From Ventosimonas gracilis (GTDB lineage Bacteria > Pseudomonadota > Gammaproteobacteria > Pseudomonadales > Pseudomonadaceae), in the NCBI RefSeq assembly GCF_001580025.1, contig NZ_LSZO01000172.1:1-35283 (forward strand): a DNA stretch of 35,283 nt, given 5' to 3'. Under the pieces are notes generated by a model that was not told where the DNA came from, did no database searches, and was given only the letters and a program-made list of their open reading frames with translations. How positions within the stretch are numbered: position 1 is the stretch's first letter; each line of letters opens with the position of its first letter. Both the position numbers and the translations under genes were made by a program. Positions 1 through 7,798 of this stretch are shown here, piece by piece.

Positions 1-67
1 TTTTCGAACGTTTGAAGTACCTATTTTTACCAGTCATATCAGGAAGTTATCATGCCATAAAAACATG

Positions 68-85
68 TTTGCTTCCTAAGACCCT
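68..85. repeat. 18-bp repeat, inverted copy upstream of the IS110 transposase
   Basis: GTTTGCTTCCTAAGACCC here is exactly the reverse complement of 35196-35213, 15 nt before the IS110 transposase start codon. Recognisable phytanoyl-CoA dioxygenase coding sequence begins just after position 85, so the repeat marks a junction. Sequence outside the 18 bp (1-67 compared with 35214-35283) does not match. It is probably a scrap of an IS110 5' end. Positions 1-67 otherwise show nothing I can assign. Confidence 0.4.
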
Positions 86-640
86 TTGTAATTGGCAGGA
101 TAACGCTCATTACCGTCGCTTTATCTTTGAAAGTCATTTGGGAAAGACAGCCGGATTGCTGATGCAAAGTAATCAAGTCAGACTTTATTACGACCATTTT
201 TAGTTAAAGAAGCGGGTACACTGGCATCAAGACCAGCCTTATTACAATGTCGATGGGACACAAAATTGCAGCATGTGGATTGTCATTGACCCAGTCGCGC
301 GTGAATCGACTTTAGAATTTATTGTAGATTTGCATAAAGACTCGTGGTTAATGTCGCGCTCGTTTAAAGATAATCAGGCCAAATGGTTTCCCGAGGGTGC
401 GTTAGCCGATTTACCGGATATTGAAGCGGCGCGCGAAAATTACCCGATTTTGGGCTGGGAAATTGAACCAGGCGATGTGATTTGTTTCCATATGCTGACT
501 CTGCACGCGGCGGCAGGATGCAGAAGGCGGGTGTTTCCGTACGCTTTTTGGGCGATGACATGCGCCACGCTCCGCGCCCTTGGCTGACTTCACCGGAGTT
601 CCCCAGCCTTGCTCAGCGCTTACCTGCGGGCGCTGCTTTG
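86..640 (+). pseudogene. phytanoyl-CoA dioxygenase (PhyH) family pseudogene
   Basis: This is a remnant of an Fe(II)/2-oxoglutarate-dependent oxygenase of the PhyH family. Recognisable pieces lie in different frames: MQSNQVRLYYDHF (about 162-200), LVKEAGT just after it in another frame, then HQDQPYYNVDGTQ with the iron-binding HxD (about 228-268), WIVIDPV, and EIEPGDVICFHMLTLHAA, which should carry the second iron histidine. A further shift near 525-540 moves the rest (VRFLGDDMRHAPRPW, then LPAGAAL) into another frame. An in-frame stop at 201-203 and at least three indels make a functional product impossible. The N-terminal part is missing left of about 86, and the 3' end runs into the miniature element at 642. 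The family call is confident; the substrate is unknown. Confidence 0.75.
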
Positions 641-641
641 G

Positions 642-770
642 AGGCTGTCGCAAAAGGCTCCGTTACCGGATTTCTGCTGCGAATTTGTTTAATTTATATC
701 AATAAAATCATGTAGTTAAAAATTTAAACTCAGAATAAACATGAGTTCTCAGTCTCTTTTGCGACAGTCT
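642..770. mobile_element. 129-bp MITE-like element with CTTTGG target duplication
   Basis: The termini are AGGCTGTCGCAAAAG (642-656) and, on the other strand, AGACTGTCGCAAAAG (770-756), a 15-bp inverted repeat with one mismatch. The element is flanked by the direct repeat CTTTGG at 636-641 and 771-776, the expected footprint of a transposition with a 6-bp target duplication. The interior is AT-rich and has no meaningful open frame, so it is non-autonomous. No full-length relative with these ends is in the window. The ends differ from the IS5-type family seen elsewhere here. Confidence 0.65.
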
Positions 771-776
771 CTTTGG

Positions 777-935
777 CAGCGGGAGCCGCTTTAGTGGATT
801 TCTTTTGGCGCTCTGTAATAAATTTTGCATTATGGTTGTCTCCGGGGGGATTTATTTCAGTTGTTGATATTTTTTGCTTGTCGATTGATGCAATCGGCTT
901 GTGAAGTATTGACCAATATTTTGCAATGAAAAGAA
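777..935. other. unassigned remnant between two mobile fragments
   Basis: No gene can be assigned to these 159 bp. On the minus strand an open frame reads ...NAKFITERQKKSTKAAPAAK, which looks like the Lys/Ala/Pro-rich tail of a protein. If the 129-bp element is removed with one copy of its target repeat, this frame continues KAAPAGKR and then stops. That hints at an older gene 3' end on the minus strand, cut from its 5' part by the relic at 936. I do not recognise the family. Confidence 0.3.
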
Positions 936-1017
936 TGTACACATTGGCTGTATGCTGCGCTTGGTCTGGCGAAATTTTGAACAGCAGCGCGGCTCGCATT
1001 TGAAACGGGAACAGACC
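936..1017. mobile_element. 82-bp relic of the IS5-related MITE
   Basis: The sequence matches the right part of the MITE at 23328-23592 (about 23511-23592) with only a handful of substitutions. It includes the internal block TGGCGAAATTTTG (967-979), then AGCAGCGCGGCTCG, and ends in ACGGGAACAGACC followed by TA. The left two thirds of the element, and so its other inverted repeat, are gone. One terminal base is missing at the right end. Its right edge coincides exactly with the break point of the TonB receptor gene. Confidence 0.75.
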
Positions 1018-1342
1018 TAAAGCCGGAAGTAAGTCCACGCACGCTGAAACGGGCATTGACCATGCCGCCAAAGTCGTTTTGCCTGCCAACGCCACCGGCA
1101 AAATCGAGCGCCCGGTCAATACGCGGATCACCCAAATCTTCAATGACCTGCCTTGGCACCATACTGATGCTCTGCGGCACTTTTTCAATAGATGTATCGC
1201 TGCGTGTGGCGCGGTAACCCTGCACCGTCCCGTTGGCGCGTTTTTCAAGGGCGGTGGAGGAAATATCGATTTGTTCTAATTCAAGGGTATCGGTAGCAAA
1301 AGTGGCTGTGGGCAACAAACCGGTAAACAGCAAGGCAAACAA
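1018..1342 (-). pseudogene. TonB-dependent (siderophore-type) receptor, N-terminal fragment
   Basis: Read on the minus strand, this encodes a signal-peptide-like start (LFALLFTGLLPTATFA) followed by a receptor plug: LEQIDISS, a TonB-box-like region, then KVPQSISMVPRQVIEDLG and NARFSVRGLTSGF. These are hallmarks of outer-membrane ferric-siderophore receptors of the FecA/FpvA type. Coding identity stops at the TA at 1018-1019, where the MITE relic begins. The remaining several hundred residues, including the whole beta-barrel, are absent. There is no ATG: the frame opens at a TTG at 1342 with a TAG directly upstream, so the 5' end is probably also damaged. It is a dead gene. Confidence 0.75.
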
Positions 1343-1360
1343 CTACCCAATAAATTTCCC

Positions 1361-1388
1361 TTGGCTTGCCAGTTAAGCGGTTTACAAT
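1361..1388 (+). promoter_or_regulatory. candidate sigma70 promoter for the acylase gene
   Basis: TTGGCT (1361-1366) and TACAAT (1383-1388) are separated by 16 bp. Transcription would start near 1395, about 27 nt before the GTG start of the acylase. The element overlaps the damaged 5' end of the divergent receptor fragment. Confidence 0.4.
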
Positions 1389-1421
1389 CGTCTGCGAATT
1401 ATTTTTATTTTGGAGAACACT

Positions 1422-3740
1422 GTGCGAAGGTTATTGCGTTGGCTGGTTATTCTTTTGATTTTGTTAATGACCCTGCTGCTTGCGGGTTATCTTTTATTAC
1501 GCGGCAGTTTGGCTCAATTGACCGGCGAGGCTCGTCTTGAAAAGCTCAGCATGCCGGTCACCTTGCTGCGCGATGCAAACGGCGTGCTAACGGTAGAGGC
1601 TGAAAATGAACTCGATATGGCAAGAGCGCTTGGCTATGCCCACGCGCAGGAACGTTTTTTTGAGATGGATTTAATGCGCCGCCGCGCCGCTGGCGAACTC
1701 GCCGAGCTTTTCGGTGAAGCGGCGCTGCCGGCCGACCGGCAAATGCGCGTGCATCGGCTACGCGCCCGCAGTCGCGCCAATCTGGATGCGGCTTTGGGCG
1801 ATAAGCGGGCAGTATTGGAGGCCTACCGCGATGGCGTTAATGCCGGTCTTAATGCGCTTAGTGCAAGGCCTTGGCCTTATCTATTGCTGCGCCAATTGCC
1901 GCGCCAATGGGAATTGGAAGACAGTGTGCTGGTGGTACTCGCCATGTATGACGCGCTGCAAGATACGGACAACTCCCGCGAACTTGCGCTTATTCAACTG
2001 CAACAAACACTGCCGCCCGCTCTCTACCAATTGATAACCCATAACGGCAGCCAGTGGGATGCGCCGCTGTTTGGTTTGAGCTACGGCAATGCCAAGCTGC
2101 CGTCCGCCGAGCAGCTTGATTTAAGAACGCTACCCGGCAGCACACCCCTTCAGCCGGATAAAGAACCCTACGCTGGTATCGGCAGCAACAATTTCGCCGT
2201 CGGCGGTGGCTTGACCGCCGATGGGCGCGCCATTCTTGCCGGAGACATGCACCTTGCGCTGCGTGCACCGAATATCTGGTTCCGCGCCCGTCTGCGGTAT
2301 GCCGATAACAGCGTAGCGGGCGGGCAGGTCGATGTCAGCGGATTTTCCCTGCCGGGCGTACCGGGGATTATCGCGGGCAGCAACGGCCATGTGGCTTGGA
2401 CTTTTACCAACAGCTATATCGATACCGCCGACTTTGCCCGCCTCCCCGCGAGTGAAGCGGGCAATCTGCAAAACCATTTTGAAACCCTGAAAGTGGCTGG
2501 TGGACAAGCCGAGCGCTTGCACGTGCGCGAAAGCGACTGGGGGCCGATTATTCAGGAGAATAAAGACGGCATGCTCGCGCTGCGCTGGGCTGGGCATCTG
2601 CCTGGCGCCGTGACCATGGGCTTGCTCGATATGGCAAAAGCGGCGAATTTGGACGATGCGCAAAAAGTTGCAGACCGCAGCGGCCTGCCGGCGCAAAACC
2701 TGCTGCTGGTCGATGAACGCGGCACTATCGCTTGGCGCTTGATTGGCGCACGACCGGCACGCGGTAAAGGTTGCCATGCGGCGGCGATTAACGAAAACTG
2801 CGCCGCCTGGCCGGTTCAGCTAGACCATTCCCCCAAACGCATTGCCCCGCTGGATGAGCGCCTATGGACGGCCAATAGCCGCGTGCTGGACGACGCAGAT
2901 TTACAGCAGGTCGGTGACGGCGGCTATGACCTGGGTGCACGTTCCTTTCAAATCAGAGACGGCCTGCTTGGCAAGCGCCGCTTTACTGAGCAAGACCTGC
3001 TCCATATTGCCTTGGACGACCGTGCCCTGCTGATGGAGTTTTGGTGGAAACAACTTCAGCAAACCCTTGAGGCCAGCAGCAATGGGCAGTTAAAAGCAGT
3101 GCAAGCCAGTAGCGGCGAGTGGGACGGACGAGCCGCCGCCAATTCGCTGAGCTACCGCCTCGCTCGCGAGTTCAGAGACCATGTGCTGGGTACACTTAAA
3201 GCCGGTTTGCTCGCTCCGGCGCGCGCCGAATTGAGCGCAGATTTTCAGCCGCCGCGCCTTGCACAGTTTGAAGGCGTTGCCGTACCTCTGTTGACCCAGC
3301 GCCCGCTCCATCTATTGCCACCGCCCTTTATAAGCTGGGATGAGTTGTTGGAGCAAAGTGCTTTAGCGGTTGCCAAATCAGTAGAGGCAAGCAGCAAACC
3401 CTATCACTGGGGCGAGCGTAATCGCGCCGCCATTTGTCATCCACTCGCCAAGGCTCTGCCAGAAGCGGCCAAACCTTGGCTGTGCATGCCGCCGGATGCC
3501 CTGCCGGGCGACCACAATATGCCGCGCGTGCAAACCCCAACGCATGGCGCATCGCAGCGCATGGTCGTCTCCCCTGGGCATGAAGACGAAGGCATTATCC
3601 ATATGCCCGGCGGACAAAGCGGCCATTTGCTGTCCCCGTTCTGGGGCAAAGGCCATGCCGACTGGGTCAGCGGTCGCAGCACGCCTTTTTTACCCGGACA
3701 AACCCAATACCGCCTTAAGTTAAATCCCGGCAAACCCTAA
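1422..3740 (+). CDS. penicillin acylase family protein (Ntn hydrolase)
   Basis: The product is a roughly 772-residue N-terminal nucleophile hydrolase of the penicillin amidase/acyl-homoserine-lactone acylase superfamily. These enzymes split amide bonds of acylated substrates after self-cleavage into alpha and beta chains. The N-terminus has one hydrophobic segment (LVILLILLMTLLLAGYLLL), a signal anchor or signal peptide, so the protein acts in the periplasm or at the inner membrane. RRRAAGELAELFG is typical of the alpha chain. GIGSNNFAVGG contains the expected nucleophile Ser255, which would give an alpha chain of about 254 and a beta chain of about 518 residues. I chose the GTG at 1422 because GGAG lies at 1412-1415, six bases upstream; a TTG at 1410 is the longer alternative. 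It stands alone. The substrate (penicillin, AHL or other) cannot be read from sequence. Confidence 0.88.
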   Translation: MRRLLRWLVILLILLMTLLLAGYLLLRGSLAQLTGEARLEKLSMPVTLLRDANGVLTVEAENELDMARALGYAHAQERFFEMDLMRRRAAGELAELFGEAALPADRQMRVHRLRARSRANLDAALGDKRAVLEAYRDGVNAGLNALSARPWPYLLLRQLPRQWELEDSVLVVLAMYDALQDTDNSRELALIQLQQTLPPALYQLITHNGSQWDAPLFGLSYGNAKLPSAEQLDLRTLPGSTPLQPDKEPYAGIGSNNFAVGGGLTADGRAILAGDMHLALRAPNIWFRARLRYADNSVAGGQVDVSGFSLPGVPGIIAGSNGHVAWTFTNSYIDTADFARLPASEAGNLQNHFETLKVAGGQAERLHVRESDWGPIIQENKDGMLALRWAGHLPGAVTMGLLDMAKAANLDDAQKVADRSGLPAQNLLLVDERGTIAWRLIGARPARGKGCHAAAINENCAAWPVQLDHSPKRIAPLDERLWTANSRVLDDADLQQVGDGGYDLGARSFQIRDGLLGKRRFTEQDLLHIALDDRALLMEFWWKQLQQTLEASSNGQLKAVQASSGEWDGRAAANSLSYRLAREFRDHVLGTLKAGLLAPARAELSADFQPPRLAQFEGVAVPLLTQRPLHLLPPPFISWDELLEQSALAVAKSVEASSKPYHWGERNRAAICHPLAKALPEAAKPWLCMPPDALPGDHNMPRVQTPTHGASQRMVVSPGHEDEGIIHMPGGQSGHLLSPFWGKGHADWVSGRSTPFLPGQTQYRLKLNPGKP

Positions 3741-3772
3741 TCGCCCGAACTTATTGAGTCATATCTTTGCCT

Positions 3773-3814
3773 CCTCTCCCTCACGTTCACCTGTGGGAGA
3801 GGGGCGTGAGGGTG
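3773..3814. repeat. intergenic palindrome with two alternative stems
   Basis: CCTCTCCC (3773-3780) pairs with GGGAGAGG (3795-3802), while CCCTCACG (3778-3785) pairs with CGTGAGGG (3805-3812). The two stems share bases and exclude each other. The palindrome lies between the convergent 3' ends of the acylase and bauC genes, so it may act as a two-way terminator. Similar CCCTCTCCC-type palindromes occur at 5362-5384 and, more diverged, at 14884-14918 and 20731-20757. Confidence 0.6.
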
Positions 3815-3819
3815 TTTAT

Positions 3820-5319
3820 TTATCCATTGCTGGGGAAGGCAAATTGCGCGGCTTCGTGGGTTTTGCGTTGTGGCCAGCGCTGCGTGATGGCTTTGCGCTT
3901 GGTGTAAAAGCGCACGCCGTCCGGCCCATAAGCGTGCAGGTCGCCGAATAGCGAGCGTTTCCAGCCGCCGAAGCTGTGGTAGGCGACCGGTACCGGCAGA
4001 GGTACGTTGACGCCGACCATGCCGACTTCGATTTCGTCGCAGAACAGGCGGGCGGCTTCACCGTCGCGGGTGAACAGGCAGGTGCCGTTGCCGTATTCGT
4101 GCTCGTTAATGAGTCGCATGGCTTCTTCGAGGCTATCGACGCGCACTACGCAGAGCACCGGGCCGAAGATTTCTTCGCGGTAAATGCGCATGTCAGGGGT
4201 GACTTTGTCGAATAGCGTGCCGCCGACAAAAAAGCCGTTCTCAAAACCGGCGACCGACAGGCCACGTCCATCGACGATGAGTTCCGCACCGGCTTTTACG
4301 CCGTCTTCGATATAGCCCAGCACGCGGTTTTGCGCGTCTTTGGTGACGAGCGGCCCCATATCCAGACCCAGTTCAGTGCCCGCACCGATTTTTAGCGCAC
4401 GGATTTTCGGGGTCAGTTTGGCGATTAAGGCATCGGCGACGGCGTCACCTACGGCAACCGCGACGGAAATCGCCATGCAGCGTTCGCCGCAGGAGCCGTA
4501 GGCCGCGCCCATCAGTGCGTTGACGGCGTTGTCGAGGTCGGCATCGCCCAAGACCACGGCGTGGTTTTTTGCGCCGCCCAAGGCTTGCACGCGCTTGCCG
4601 CGTTTGTTGCCTTCGCTGTAGATATATTCGGCAATAGGCGTAGAGCCGACAAAGCTGATGGCTTTAACCTCGGGTGCTTGCAGCAGTGCATCCACCGCGC
4701 TCTTGTCGCCGTGCACGACGTTCAGCACGCCTTTGGGCAGACCTGCTTCTTGCAGCAGTTCGGCCACCAGCAGTGCTGAGCTGGGGTCACGCTCGGAGGG
4801 TTTTAAGATAAAGCAGTTGCCGCAGACGATGGCGAGCGGATACATCCACAAAGGAACCATCGCCGGGAAGTTGAATGGGGTAATGCCAGCGACCACGCCA
4901 AGCGGCTGAAAGTCGCTCCAGCCGTCGATATTAGGCCCTACGTTGCGGCTGTATTCACCTTTTAGGATCTCCGGCGCGGCGCAGGCGTATTCGACGTTTT
5001 CAATGCCGCGTTGCAGCTCGCCGGTCGCATCTTCAATGGTTTTGCCGTGTTCTTCGCTGATAAGACGCACGATGCGGTCTTTGTTCTGCTCAAGCAGTTG
5101 CTTGAAGCGGAACATGACCTGTGCACGACGCGCGGGCGGCGTGTTGCGCCAAGCCGGGAATGCAGCTTTGGCCGCATCAATGGCCTGCTGTACGGTTTTA
5201 TCATCGGCCAGTGGCAGCTTGCGGATCACGCTGCCAGTGGACGGGTTGTACACGTCGCTGCTGCGCCCTTCGGTCAGGACTTGTTGGCCATTGATAAAGT
5301 GGGGAATGCGGTTGGACAT
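3820..5319 (-). CDS. bauC: CoA-acylating (methyl)malonate-semialdehyde dehydrogenase
   Basis: This 499-residue aldehyde dehydrogenase belongs to the MmsA branch, which oxidises malonate semialdehyde (3-oxopropanoate) or methylmalonate semialdehyde to acetyl- or propionyl-CoA with NAD+ and CoA. Visible marks are the substrate/NAD segment GITPFNFPAMVPLWMYP, ILKPSERDPS, FVGSTPIAEYIY and the catalytic cysteine C281 in GERCMA. Length and motifs are normal. The ATG at 5319 has AAAGGAAACC just upstream. It is co-oriented with and downstream of the aminotransferase gene (87-bp gap). The pair would convert beta-alanine or propylamine-type omega-amines to malonate semialdehyde and then acetyl-CoA, so BauC is likelier than the valine-pathway MmsA; the two cannot be separated by sequence alone. 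Confidence 0.9.
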   Translation of the reverse strand: MSNRIPHFINGQQVLTEGRSSDVYNPSTGSVIRKLPLADDKTVQQAIDAAKAAFPAWRNTPPARRAQVMFRFKQLLEQNKDRIVRLISEEHGKTIEDATGELQRGIENVEYACAAPEILKGEYSRNVGPNIDGWSDFQPLGVVAGITPFNFPAMVPLWMYPLAIVCGNCFILKPSERDPSSALLVAELLQEAGLPKGVLNVVHGDKSAVDALLQAPEVKAISFVGSTPIAEYIYSEGNKRGKRVQALGGAKNHAVVLGDADLDNAVNALMGAAYGSCGERCMAISVAVAVGDAVADALIAKLTPKIRALKIGAGTELGLDMGPLVTKDAQNRVLGYIEDGVKAGAELIVDGRGLSVAGFENGFFVGGTLFDKVTPDMRIYREEIFGPVLCVVRVDSLEEAMRLINEHEYGNGTCLFTRDGEAARLFCDEIEVGMVGVNVPLPVPVAYHSFGGWKRSLFGDLHAYGPDGVRFYTKRKAITQRWPQRKTHEAAQFAFPSNG

Positions 5320-5361
5320 CTTAAGGTTTCCTTTAAAAAATTCTGGGTGGTTGTTGTATCG

Positions 5362-5384
5362 CCCTCTCCCGCTTGGGGAGAGGG
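5362..5384. repeat. CCCTCTCCC palindrome between bauA and bauC
   Basis: CCCTCTCCC (5362-5370) and GGGAGAGGG (5376-5384) form a perfect 9-bp stem with a five-base loop. It sits in the bauA-bauC gap, where a hairpin could lower readthrough or protect the upstream mRNA. Its stem matches the first stem of the palindrome at 3773. Confidence 0.6.
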
Positions 5385-5405
5385 AGCCAATCAGCGGCTA
5401 ATCAA

Positions 5406-6752
5406 TTAAGCGACTTGGTGGATATGCTCACCAACCGCCTCAAACAGTCGGTTAAGTTCGGCCTCAGTGCTGGTAAAGGGCGGCCCAAATTGCAGGCAGT
5501 CGCCGCCAAAGCGCACGTAGAAACCGGCTTTCCACAACGACATGCCAATCTCGAACGGGCGCACCAGTGCATCACCGTCACGCGCGGCGATTTGGATGGC
5601 ACCGGCGAGACCGCAACTTCTGATGTCAATCACGTTTTTCGCGCCTTTAAGGCCGTGAATGGCTTTGGCGAAAACCGGCGCAATTTGCTTGCTGCGCTCA
5701 ATCAGGGCGTCTTTTTCCAGTAGTTCCAAGGTAGCAAGACCGGCGGCGCAGGCGACCGGATGCGCCGAGTAGGTGTAGCCGTGGGCAAATTCCACCGCGA
5801 GTTCCGGCAGCGGCTGGTTCATAAAGGTCTGATAAATCTCATCCGTTGCCACCACGCCGCCCAGTGGTATGGCTCCGTTGCTGATTTGCTTGGCAAAGTT
5901 CAGTAAATCTGGAGTTACGCCGAAATACTCCGCACCAGACCAGGTGCCGAGGCGACCAAAGCCGGTAATCACTTCGTCAAAAATCAGCAGGATGTCGTGC
6001 TGCGTGCAAATTTCGCGCAGCCGCTCTAGATAACCGGCAGGCGGCACAATCACCCCACCGGAACCTGCCATCGGCTCGACCATCACCGCAGCGATATTGG
6101 AGGCATCGTGCAGTTCAATCAGTTTCAGCAGTTCATTGGCCAGCGCTACGCCGCCCGTTTGCGGCTGGCCTTCGGTAAAGGCGCAGTCCGCTTGCAGCGT
6201 GTGCGGCAGGTGGTCGGCATCAAAGAGTTGACCAAAGACTTTACGGTTGCCGCCAATGCCGCCGACTGAAGTGCCGCCGATATTAACGCCGTGATAGCCA
6301 CGCGCGCGGCCAATCATTTTGCTCTTGGCCGGTTGGCCTTTGAGGCGCCAGTAAGCACGCGCCATTTTGATAGCGGTATCGGCACATTCCGAGCCGGAGC
6401 TGGTGAAAAACACGTGCGAAAGCGGCGCGGGTAGTTTGTCGGTGATTTTTTCTGCCAGTTGAAATGACAAAGGATGGCCGAATTGAAAGCCTGGCGAGTA
6501 ATCTAAGCTATTCAGTTGCTTGGCGACGGCATCGGCAATTTCTTTGCGCGTGTGTCCGGCGCCGCAGGTCCAAAGACCGGAAAGGCTGTCAAAGCACTTG
6601 CGTCCCTGTTCGTCGATTAAATAGTTGCCTTCGGCGGCCACAATCAAGCGTGGGTCACGCTGGAAATTGCGGTTGGCGGAAAACGGCATCCAATGCGCAT
6701 CCAATTTGAGCTGGGAAGACAGCGACGCACTGACGGTTTGCGGCATGTTCAT
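5406..6752 (-). CDS. bauA: omega-amino acid:pyruvate aminotransferase (class III)
   Basis: This 448-residue PLP enzyme of aminotransferase class III transfers the amino group of beta-alanine or other omega-amines to pyruvate, giving malonate semialdehyde and alanine. Evidence: LSGLWTCGAGH in the N-terminal substrate region, FFTSSGSECADTAIKMARAYW (PLP phosphate and cofactor region), ARGYHGVN, the IFDEVITGFGRLG block with the PLP-binding aspartate, and the Schiff-base lysine K288 in FAKQISNGA. I chose the ATG at 6752 because AAGAGGG lies 8 nt upstream and the protein then starts like its relatives; an open frame extends 52 codons further without homology. It is divergent from a LysR gene and followed by bauC, the usual Pseudomonas arrangement for beta-alanine use. 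Confidence 0.92.
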   Translation of the reverse strand: MNMPQTVSASLSSQLKLDAHWMPFSANRNFQRDPRLIVAAEGNYLIDEQGRKCFDSLSGLWTCGAGHTRKEIADAVAKQLNSLDYSPGFQFGHPLSFQLAEKITDKLPAPLSHVFFTSSGSECADTAIKMARAYWRLKGQPAKSKMIGRARGYHGVNIGGTSVGGIGGNRKVFGQLFDADHLPHTLQADCAFTEGQPQTGGVALANELLKLIELHDASNIAAVMVEPMAGSGGVIVPPAGYLERLREICTQHDILLIFDEVITGFGRLGTWSGAEYFGVTPDLLNFAKQISNGAIPLGGVVATDEIYQTFMNQPLPELAVEFAHGYTYSAHPVACAAGLATLELLEKDALIERSKQIAPVFAKAIHGLKGAKNVIDIRSCGLAGAIQIAARDGDALVRPFEIGMSLWKAGFYVRFGGDCLQFGPPFTSTEAELNRLFEAVGEHIHQVA

Positions 6753-6829
6753 TTCGATAACCCTCTTAAACGATTTGTTGTACGGGAGCGATGAAGCCCT
6801 CTTGTGCGGCAGACTGACACAGCGATAAA

Positions 6830-6853
6830 GTGCAGAAAATTCAAATCTTGCAC
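6830..6853. promoter_or_regulatory. candidate LysR-type operator between bauA and lysR gene
   Basis: GTGCA (6830-6834) and TGCAC (6849-6853) form a dyad over an AT-rich 14-bp centre, and AAGTG/CACTT on the outside extends the symmetry imperfectly. It lies in the 125-bp divergent intergenic region, 24 bp before the regulator start, where an autoregulatory LysR recognition site is expected. Confidence 0.4.
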
Positions 6854-6877
6854 ACTTTAGACAGTGAATGACTAAAC

Positions 6878-7798
6878 ATGCCCACCCATCGAAACGAACC
6901 CTTGGCACAAGTGAGTGACTTTGACCTTCGCCTGCTGCGCGTATTTCGCGCGGTGGTCGAATGCGGCGGCTTTTCGGCGGCGGAAACGGTGCTGGGTATT
7001 GGCCGCTCGGCCATTAGCCAGCAAATGGCCGATTTGGAGCAGCGCTTGGGGCTGCGCCTGTGCCAGCGTGGGCGGGCGGGCTTTGTATTGTCCGAAGAAG
7101 GACGCGAGGTTTATCAGTTGTCCTTGCGCCTTTTGGGTGCGCTGGAGAGTTTTCGTAGTGAAGTCAACGGATTGCATCAGCACCTGCGCGGCGAACTGCA
7201 TATTGGTCTCACCGATAATCTGGTCAGCATGCCGCGCATGCGTATTACCCACGCCTTGGCGCAGCTTAAAAAGCAAGGGGCGCAGGTGCAAATTCATCTG
7301 CGCATGGCAACGCCGCCGGAAGTGGAACAAGGCGTGCTGGACGGTCGCTTGCAGGTCGGTGTTGTGCCGCAAGCGGCACCACTGGCCGGGCTGGAATATC
7401 AGCCGCTGTATGACGAGCGCTCGCTACTCTACTGCGCCGTCGGCCATCCGCTGTTTTATGTCGATGACGAGCAGTTAGATGACGAAAGACTGGACTCACT
7501 CGATGCGATTGCGCCGACTTTTCGCTTGCCCGCCGAAGTGCAGGCGCACTACCAGCGCCTGTCCTGCACGGCCAGCGCCTCTGACCGTGAAGGTATCGCT
7601 TTTTTGATATTAACCGGCTGCTACATCGGCTATCTGCCGGATCACTACGCCTGGGCTTGGGTACAGCAAGGCCGCTTGCGTGCACTTAAACCGGCCACGC
7701 GCTTTTATGACTTAAATCTGGTCTCAGTCACCCGCAAAGGGCGCAGACCCAATTTGGTGTTGGAGCGATTTTTGCAGGCGCTGGCGGCAACGGCTTAA
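6878..7798 (+). CDS. LysR family transcriptional regulator
   Basis: The 306-residue protein has an N-terminal winged helix-turn-helix (about residues 14-75; LLRVFRAVVECGGFSAAE, then GRSAISQQMADLEQRLG) and a LysR-type effector-binding domain from about residue 95. The domain order is normal. It is divergent from bauA with a 125-bp shared control region that contains a GTGCA/TGCAC dyad. By position it is the likely activator of bauA-bauC with beta-alanine or a related omega-amino acid as inducer; that role is inferred from neighbourhood. Its stop codon abuts the end of the convergent phosphotransferase gene with no spacing. Confidence 0.88.
   Translation: MPTHRNEPLAQVSDFDLRLLRVFRAVVECGGFSAAETVLGIGRSAISQQMADLEQRLGLRLCQRGRAGFVLSEEGREVYQLSLRLLGALESFRSEVNGLHQHLRGELHIGLTDNLVSMPRMRITHALAQLKKQGAQVQIHLRMATPPEVEQGVLDGRLQVGVVPQAAPLAGLEYQPLYDERSLLYCAVGHPLFYVDDEQLDDERLDSLDAIAPTFRLPAEVQAHYQRLSCTASASDREGIAFLILTGCYIGYLPDHYAWAWVQQGRLRALKPATRFYDLNLVSVTRKGRRPNLVLERFLQALAATA

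Noticed and set aside
482-715. 77-codon plus-strand frame as a small gene
   Set aside because: Its middle (VRFLGDDMRHAPRPW) is the displaced C-terminal part of the phytanoyl-CoA dioxygenase, and its end runs into the miniature element.
2130-2777. 215-codon open frame on the minus strand inside the acylase gene
   Set aside because: It is the antisense of well-conserved acylase coding sequence and shows no family motif; GC-rich coding DNA leaves such open antisense frames.
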